Shown in pieces: positions 58,840 to 64,000 of a stretch of 64,000 bases of DNA. Origin of the DNA: Fibrobacter sp. UWB4 (lineage in GTDB: Bacteria; Fibrobacterota; Fibrobacteria; Fibrobacterales; Fibrobacteraceae); NCBI RefSeq assembly GCF_002210345.1, contig NZ_MWQI01000002.1, positions 248,001-312,000 of the forward strand, read 5' to 3'. The translations under genes were made by a program, and so were the position numbers. The notes below the pieces were generated by a model, which did no database searches, was not told where the DNA came from, and saw only the letters and a program-made list of their open reading frames with translations. Each line of letters opens with the position of its first letter. Position 1 is the first letter of the stretch.

Positions 58840-61155
58840 CTAGAAATCGTAATTGACGGAAACACTACCGTAGATATCTCTATAATCTTCAGACTTGTTG
58901 TCCGGACGATAGTTAAAGAAAGCGCCTAACGTGCACTCCGTACTAAACCGTTCTGTCAGCTGGAACTTTGTTCCTGCGGAAAAATCTAAATCCATTTCCA
59001 TTTCATCAACATCTTTACCACTTTCCTTGCGGCTCATGAAAATCTGACGGATATTCCCGTGCAACATCAAATCAAGAAAACCCGGCTTCAACTGTATAGA
59101 GGCGTTGTCCAGAAGGCTCCATTCAAATTCGCTCATTTCATTGCGATTGTAAAGTCTGAACCTGGGCGTCAGCGCGACCGTATTACGGACCGTTTCAAGA
59201 GTCGTCGTAAGAGAAATCGGATAACGAGCGTCAAAATAATCACCGCCGTGGAAATAGTAGCCCAAGATACCATACGTTTCATCAGAAAAATCAAAATCTT
59301 CCAGCAAGTCATCCTGCTTAAATCTCGACATATCCGTGCGATACGTCCAGACGCCGCCAACCTTCAGCACATTTTTCGGGAACTTGAACGTGGCCACAAC
59401 CTCGACAGTATGCTTCAGCAGGCGTTCTTCAAATTCAGTCGCCAAGTATTCTTCATCCTTTAATTCATCATACATTGCCCAATGTGCAGAATCAAGCTGA
59501 ATCGTTCCATCTTCGGTTTTCACATCAACTGTAGGTTTTCCTTTCTGGATATCAAACCAGGAATCCGCATAAATTCCCGAAGAAGCAAAGTAATTGCCGT
59601 GAAGTCTCTGGGGCGTACTGCGGGTGCGGTAGTTGAGTGCATAACGGGCCATGACTTCGACAGAATCGCACACTTTAAAAGTATTCTTTAAATCAAAGTC
59701 ATGAATATAGAGCGTTCGCGGGGCATCCTGTTCATGCTTTTCGAGCCAGTCATCATCTGCCCCCGGCAAAAGACCAAGCTTGGATCCTTCGGCAAATCCA
59801 AATACGTTATACGCATCGCCATGTCCCGAAGCATTTTCAATATTCAATTCATAACCAAAATTCAGCTTCCAGAAATCCTTGACCTGCTGGTCCAGTTTGG
59901 CACCCAGCTGACGTGAATTTTGCAGCAAGTCTGGAGAACCCGCGCTATAGTAATTACGACCGACAAAACGGAAATACGCATCAATCATCGTCACATTGTT
60001 TTTCCAGTTATACGCACCGGACAAAGCCAGATTTTGCGCAGTCCATTTCGAAGGATCCTCATTTTTTTCGTCTCGATACTTCTTCAGAACATCTTGCGCA
60101 ACTTTCAAAATACGCTTGAGTTCGTCACGCATATCGTCTACACTCATGTCCATATTATCGCCGAAAATGAGTTCCAGTTCTTCGCGACTCATGCGGTTCA
60201 CTGTAGAAGAATTATTCATCAATCGGCGCAACTGTGCAAAGCGGGATACGTCAAGCCCGGCCTCTTCAAATACGGAGTTCACAGCACGATGGGCCACAAC
60301 ATTCACAGTATCAGCACCACCAAAGCCAAACTGCACATTGTAGGCGCCTCGGCCTCCAAGAACTTTTCCGTTGATATCGCCAAAGAAAGTCCTTGAAGAA
60401 TACATCGGATCAGATAAATTCACATTTTTTGTAGTTCCATCACGCAAGAAAGGATCCTCAAGATAATCCTTGCTCCCAATAAATCCTACTGTAGCGTCAA
60501 AATCCTTCGTTACATTCCAAAGCAACTTGCCGCCAAGTACCATTTTCTGCGCTTCAACTTCATCAAGACCAATGTACTTGTTGTATTGATCCGGGTCCTT
60601 GTCGCCCTGCAATTTAGGTGCGCGATTTTCACCGCCAAACGCGCTCAGGACAAGCAACGGTTTTGCATCCTTTTTCAGGTTCAAGTTGAAATCATAACTA
60701 GCACCAAGCAGATCTATACCCGCCAAGTACAATTCGCCACCCGAAACAAACATATCGCCCAAGACGAGTTTCTGGAAGCGGTCTTCGTAAGACGCCTGTA
60801 TAAACTTCGGATCAAATTTTCTCCATTTATCGCTAGATGCATCCAACGTAAAATCTATTTTCTGCCCTGATGGCGATTCCATGTGAAGAAACACATTCCA
60901 GGCGCCAAAAATTCCAGGAACCTGAAAATAATTCCTGTACTTTTTCCCTGGATAGACAGAATCTTTGCCATTTACAAAAATTTCATCAGATTCATTTTTT
61001 TGAGTCACGACAGAATGGTAACCAAATTCTGCACCAACAGACCCATTTATAACCCACGAAGAATCACCTTGCGAAAAGTCCACAGAATCAACAGCCGATT
61101 GCGCCAAAGCGGGGATAGCCAAAAAAGAAGCTAGAGCGATTCCTCGAAAAATCAT
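58840..61155 (-). CDS. Outer-membrane beta-barrel protein, unknown function
   Basis: A 771-residue exported protein with a signal peptide ([16 protein letters not shown], cleavage before QSA). Nearly the whole length is made of alternating amphipathic strands rich in Tyr, Phe and Asp turns (for example [31 protein letters not shown]), ending with [11 protein letters not shown] terminal aromatic residue is the outer-membrane barrel sorting signal. A short helical insert (about 292-375) lies in the middle. I recognise no transporter family and no TonB box or plug. It overlaps the upstream FecR-domain gene by 4 bp (ATGA), so they are translationally coupled and may work together at the envelope. 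Confidence 0.8.
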   Translation of the reverse strand: MIFRGIALASFLAIPALAQSAVDSVDFSQGDSSWVINGSVGAEFGYHSVVTQKNESDEIFVNGKDSVYPGKKYRNYFQVPGIFGAWNVFLHMESPSGQKIDFTLDASSDKWRKFDPKFIQASYEDRFQKLVLGDMFVSGGELYLAGIDLLGASYDFNLNLKKDAKPLLVLSAFGGENRAPKLQGDKDPDQYNKYIGLDEVEAQKMVLGGKLLWNVTKDFDATVGFIGSKDYLEDPFLRDGTTKNVNLSDPMYSSRTFFGDINGKVLGGRGAYNVQFGFGGADTVNVVAHRAVNSVFEEAGLDVSRFAQLRRLMNNSSTVNRMSREELELIFGDNMDMSVDDMRDELKRILKVAQDVLKKYRDEKNEDPSKWTAQNLALSGAYNWKNNVTMIDAYFRFVGRNYYSAGSPDLLQNSRQLGAKLDQQVKDFWKLNFGYELNIENASGHGDAYNVFGFAEGSKLGLLPGADDDWLEKHEQDAPRTLYIHDFDLKNTFKVCDSVEVMARYALNYRTRSTPQRLHGNYFASSGIYADSWFDIQKGKPTVDVKTEDGTIQLDSAHWAMYDELKDEEYLATEFEERLLKHTVEVVATFKFPKNVLKVGGVWTYRTDMSRFKQDDLLEDFDFSDETYGILGYYFHGGDYFDARYPISLTTTLETVRNTVALTPRFRLYNRNEMSEFEWSLLDNASIQLKPGFLDLMLHGNIRQIFMSRKESGKDVDEMEMDLDFSAGTKFQLTERFSTECTLGAFFNYRPDNKSEDYRDIYGSVSVNYDF

Positions 61156-62480
61156 TTATCAACCTCATAAATTTTAGCCGTCCTAACGGCATAACCACTC
61201 TTGTGAACGACCTCAATATCAAAGCGGTTCTTGTGCGCACGCTTCAATTCTACAGGAATCTGATAATCCAGATTCTGGATTTGGGACAATCGTTCCTGCA
61301 AAATGACCTTGCCATCCTGCCGAATGGTAACTTTATTCAAAGAACTCGGATCATAGTCAGGTACACGGATCTGGAATTGCAGAGTCTGCATAATCAAATC
61401 TTCGATTCCTGGAATCGGAGGCGGAGGCGGCACCTGGATGTGTTCATGCCTTTTGCCAAAAACTTTTACAGAGAAAGGCTTCATGGGATAGCAGCCCAAT
61501 TTCTTCCTTGCACTGCTACGCCCAACATCATTCTCTGCGACAAATTCATATTCATGAACGCCACTGCGTAAAGCAAGGCGTTTGGGCATATTGCGTTTTA
61601 CAGAAATTTCAGAAATCGGCGTTCCATCCATCACCACGGACAAGTGAGCCTCAGTCCCTTTGGCTACATCTGACACCGAGACGTTGGCAACACAGCGCAA
61701 CGAATCGTAAGACGAATACTTAATCTGCGGAATCATATTATCACGATCTCCAGCCTGCCGATCTGCAGCAGAGGACTTCCGCAATAGGGATTCCTGATAG
61801 ACCGAGTCCGCATATATTACAGCCGCCTTCATTTCTTCCATCGTCAACGACGTGTCTGCAAGAAGCGTGTCTAGAATTTTTGCAAAGCCCATATCTCCAG
61901 AAGATCTAAGTTTCAACACTGCAAATTCACCCTTGCCAATGACGGTTTCGCCCTCGCCAATAGAAAGAGAATCAACGTTAACCGGCAAAATCATCAACCG
62001 GCCATTTTTCAGGCCCGCAAAAAAAGCATTTCCATTATCACCAATAAAGCCCTCCGTTCCGCGAATCGAAGCAGCAGCAGTCCCCGTACTGAAATCTACC
62101 TTATTGCCTTTATTTTTTTCAACATTAAAGCCCATATACCCCTTTCGGATATCAGGCTTTATAACATAGTTACCCGATCCATCGTCTTCAATAAGGTCCT
62201 TAATACTGACAACGGAATTTTCAGCAATAGTAAGAACGCTATTATCCCCTTTCAATTTCAGCTCAATAGCACCGCCATCACTGGTCTTAAAGCAGTTGTT
62301 CAGTTCAAATTTGGCTCCATACTTAGCAGCAGTCCAGTCCGAACTATCAGCACAGCTATTTTTACTCTTATAAGCTTCGGGAACAACACCACTAATTGTA
62401 CCCACTTTGGGAGCCGCAGAAACAGACAATGGGGCGACTATCGCAAGTAATAAACACGACAACGACAGATGCTTGAACAT
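61152..62480 (-). CDS. Exported FecR-domain protein
   Basis: A 442-residue protein with a signal peptide (LSLSCLLLAIVAPLSVSA). A FecR-like region spans about 40-205: VLTIAENSVVSIKDL, KGYMGFNVEK, VDFSTGTAAASIRGTEGFI and GEFAVLKL. It is the exported, non-regulatory kind of FecR domain, without the sigma-factor-binding N-terminus. A Cys-containing Ig-like portion (260-335), a PPPPPIPG hinge (352-360) and a second beta domain (370-440) follow. GGAGAAG precedes the ATG. The last codons overlap the start of the beta-barrel gene (ATGA). A role as periplasmic or surface partner of that barrel is inference. Confidence 0.82.
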   Translation of the reverse strand: MFKHLSLSCLLLAIVAPLSVSAAPKVGTISGVVPEAYKSKNSCADSSDWTAAKYGAKFELNNCFKTSDGGAIELKLKGDNSVLTIAENSVVSIKDLIEDDGSGNYVIKPDIRKGYMGFNVEKNKGNKVDFSTGTAAASIRGTEGFIGDNGNAFFAGLKNGRLMILPVNVDSLSIGEGETVIGKGEFAVLKLRSSGDMGFAKILDTLLADTSLTMEEMKAAVIYADSVYQESLLRKSSAADRQAGDRDNMIPQIKYSSYDSLRCVANVSVSDVAKGTEAHLSVVMDGTPISEISVKRNMPKRLALRSGVHEYEFVAENDVGRSSARKKLGCYPMKPFSVKVFGKRHEHIQVPPPPPIPGIEDLIMQTLQFQIRVPDYDPSSLNKVTIRQDGKVILQERLSQIQNLDYQIPVELKRAHKNRFDIEVVHKSGYAVRTAKIYEVDK

Positions 62481-62568
62481 AAAACTTCTCCAACTATTTT
62501 CTTACAATAAATTTACTTTTTTTGTAAGAAATGGCAATAGAATTTTAAGAAAGGCAAGCTAAATCACA

Positions 62569-62895
62569 TCACCCACCGGCAAGCTTAACCGTATACCCCT
62601 TTTTCTCAAGTTCGGCCTTGAGAACGTTACGCTTATCGCCCTGGATCTCGATATTGAAATCCTTAACAGATCCACCAACTCCGCATTTTTGCTTTAATGC
62701 GCGAGCCAGGTCCTTAAGTTCATCTTCATCCATCGGCACTCCAGAAACAACACTTGCCATTTTACCACCGCCAAGGCGTTTCAGCATAATGCGGACAACG
62801 CCATCGCCCTGCGGACGACTCGCCTTCGGCTTTTCTTCCTTGATTCGGCCTACTCCACTTGCAAATACTAGCGTAGAACGTTCTTCGATACCCAT
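62569..62895 (-). CDS. eIF1/SUI1-family translation factor homologue (YciH-like)
   Basis: A 108-residue protein with the SUI1 fold in its C-terminal 80 residues: VVRIMLKRLGGGKMASVVSG, LKDLARALKQKCGVGGSVKD, IEIQGDKRNVLKAELEKKGY. The CGVGGSVKD and IQGD motifs are diagnostic. Bacterial homologues such as YciH influence start-codon fidelity or act as stress-related translation inhibitors; its role here is unproven. The N-terminal 30 residues are basic and flexible. ATG 62895 has GAGG 6 nt upstream; the longer reading starts before that site. Confidence 0.88.
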   Translation of the reverse strand: MGIEERSTLVFASGVGRIKEEKPKASRPQGDGVVRIMLKRLGGGKMASVVSGVPMDEDELKDLARALKQKCGVGGSVKDFNIEIQGDKRNVLKAELEKKGYTVKLAGG

Positions 62896-62958
62896 GCAAT
62901 ACCTCATTTTTGTCAAAAGATAGTTAATAGCCAAATTGCGTTTTTTATTTATACAAAA

Positions 62959-62988
62959 GAATCCCGACCATTGCTGATCGGGATTCTT
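62959..62988. terminator. Terminator of the 63006 gene
   Basis: AGAATCCCGA-CCATTGCTGA-TCGGGATTCT, with a T run on each strand. Confidence 0.9.
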
Positions 62989-63005
62989 TTTTTAAGCTTT
63001 ACGCC

Positions 63006-64000
63006 TTACTTTTTCTTCGAAGAAGATTTCTTGTTTTCCTTCTTAGAAGACTTAGAAGCCTTTTCGTTTCCGCGAAGCACCGGGCGTCTATAACCAAAGC
63101 GCTTCATCATTTCGTCGCTAGACTTCAGGATATCGCCAATCTTAGACTTGCTATCCACAGGCGGGACCACGCAACGCTGCTTAGAGCGAACTTCAACCTT
63201 GGTCTTCACGATATACGGACCTGTACCATAGAGGCGACCGTTTGCATCTCTCAATTCACCGTTCATATCCGGTTTCATTTCGAAGAAGAACTTCACAAGG
63301 CCAGCCTTGTCTACAAAATCAGGATCGTCGATATCATAATCGAACTTGTATTCATCGACAAACTGGCCGCTTGTCGTGAAGAACCAGAGTGTCACGCGAG
63401 CCTTAGAAGTGTAGAGCGTCGCCGCACTATAGTCCTTACCAAGTTCCTTCTGGAATTCTTCAGAGCAGTATTTCTTGACATATTCATCAACAGAAACCTT
63501 CTCACTGCCATCGGCATCGACACCTTCCAAAGCGACCATGTTACCGTTGATAATGATATCGTCCAAAGTCGCAAGACCACCAACAGCGCTAACAATCGGC
63601 AACTTCATATCTATGGTAACCGTCGGGCCAATGTGACCCTTGTAACCCGGATACGGTTCTTCACCCGAGCCCTTCTTAGATTTCTTCGAAGTTCCCTTAA
63701 TGACTTCAACTTCCTTATCCGTCTTCGGATTATAAATGGTCACTGCATAGGTCTGATCTTCTTCAGGCGGATTCTTGTCATAGTACTTATTCACAGAATC
63801 AATAGAAACGATAACCATCGGTTCTTCAAGATCGATATTCACATCCTTAGCCTTCTTCATCATGACCTTAACTTCAGCAATCGTTTCGTTGCCAGCCTTG
63901 TCACGATAAATACGCTTGATGGTGTTCACACCCTTTTCAAGGCTCTGGAAGTTCAAGGTATCTTGCTTGACACAATTCTTCTTGTCGCCATCAACGGCAA
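63006..64000 (-). CDS. Exported Ig-like protein, 5' part outside the window
   Basis: The reading frame is open to the window edge, so only the C-terminal 331 residues or so are seen. The apparent first Met at 63956 is a TTG in mid-protein. Near the start of the visible part, GVNTIKRIYRDKAGNET is typical of bacterial Ig-like repeats on surface proteins. Further strands (ARVTLWFFTTSGQFVDEYKF) and a GELRDANGRLYGTGPYIVKT segment resemble an extension hinge or FlgD-like Ig domain (the latter often reads D.xGR...G.Y.v). The C-terminus is Lys/Ser-rich (SKSSKKENKKSSSKKK). It is likely a cell-surface or periplasmic protein; its function cannot be read. Confidence 0.75.
   Translation of the reverse strand, partial: AVDGDKKNCVKQDTLNFQSLEKGVNTIKRIYRDKAGNETIAEVKVMMKKAKDVNIDLEEPMVIVSIDSVNKYYDKNPPEEDQTYAVTIYNPKTDKEVEVIKGTSKKSKKGSGEEPYPGYKGHIGPTVTIDMKLPIVSAVGGLATLDDIIINGNMVALEGVDADGSEKVSVDEYVKKYCSEEFQKELGKDYSAATLYTSKARVTLWFFTTSGQFVDEYKFDYDIDDPDFVDKAGLVKFFFEMKPDMNGELRDANGRLYGTGPYIVKTKVEVRSKQRCVVPPVDSKSKIGDILKSSDEMMKRFGYRRPVLRGNEKASKSSKKENKKSSSKKK

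Noticed and set aside
63006-63956. A complete 316-residue gene starting at 63956
   Set aside because: The first codon there is a TTG inside an open frame that continues with in-frame Ig-like sequence to the window edge.

Overview
The window looks like a Fibrobacter chromosome (F. succinogenes or a close relative). The best evidence is a 608-residue protein (22113-23939, minus) with two GH11 xylanase domains, Ser-rich linkers and a basic C-terminal tail, which matches the known layout and length of F. succinogenes XynC. Poly-Ser lipoprotein linkers, a Bacteroidota-like LptE lipoprotein and an outer-membrane beta-barrel fit a Gram-negative Fibrobacterota cell. I see no rRNA, insertion sequence, integrase, prophage or CRISPR array. 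One tRNA (Asn) is present with a near-consensus sigma-70 promoter and a terminator.

Layout. 1-5.4 kb: end of a GGDEF protein, convergent with a very large GGDEF(degenerate)-EAL-REC protein, then a short-chain dehydrogenase. 5.7-12.8 kb (plus): XRE regulator, rlmN, a methyltransferase, a YchJ-like SEC-C protein, argC, obgE, an HU/IHF protein, smpB and a cell-wall amidase. 12.9-19.5 kb (minus): two lineage-specific exported proteins, yebC, an exported protein, phosphoglucomutase and an Rpn-type nuclease. 20-24 kb: dapA, a Cys-cluster protein and xynC. 24-30 kb: gyrA, surE, a SpoU methyltransferase and a PD40 propeller protein. 30-35.4 kb: a small lipoprotein, a THUMP-type RNA methyltransferase riddled with repeats, ilvD, an RsbW/STAS pair and a Nudix enzyme. 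35.6-43.2 kb: lptE, serS, a small membrane protein, a long-chain acyl-CoA synthetase, serA and ispG. 43.3-49.5 kb (minus): tandem 7TM HD-GYP proteins, pnp and rpsO. 49.8-54 kb: a 1398-residue hybrid histidine kinase. 54.1-57.6 kb: nfeD, floA and a membrane-anchored winged-helix protein. 58-64 kb (minus): nfo, a beta-barrel with an upstream FecR-domain gene, an eIF1/SUI1 homologue and the C-terminal part of an exported Ig-like protein.

Themes. Cyclic-di-GMP signalling is heavily represented (GGDEF, EAL, two HD-GYP), alongside a hybrid kinase and an anti-sigma/anti-anti-sigma switch. Most other genes are housekeeping: amino-acid synthesis (argC, dapA, ilvD, serA), isoprenoids (ispG), translation and RNA metabolism.

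The most unusual feature is in the spaces between genes. Many intergenic regions are built of 7-bp units kept in strict register. Several start inside the stop codon of the upstream gene, carry a GC-rich hairpin about two heptads long, switch to the complementary heptad and, in two or three cases, end exactly at the next start codon. The ychJ-argC gap is exactly 20 heptads and the ispG-serA gap contains exactly 17. The same heptads and three other dispersed palindromes also interrupt, in frame, the coding sequence of the RNA methyltransferase at 30.5-32 kb.
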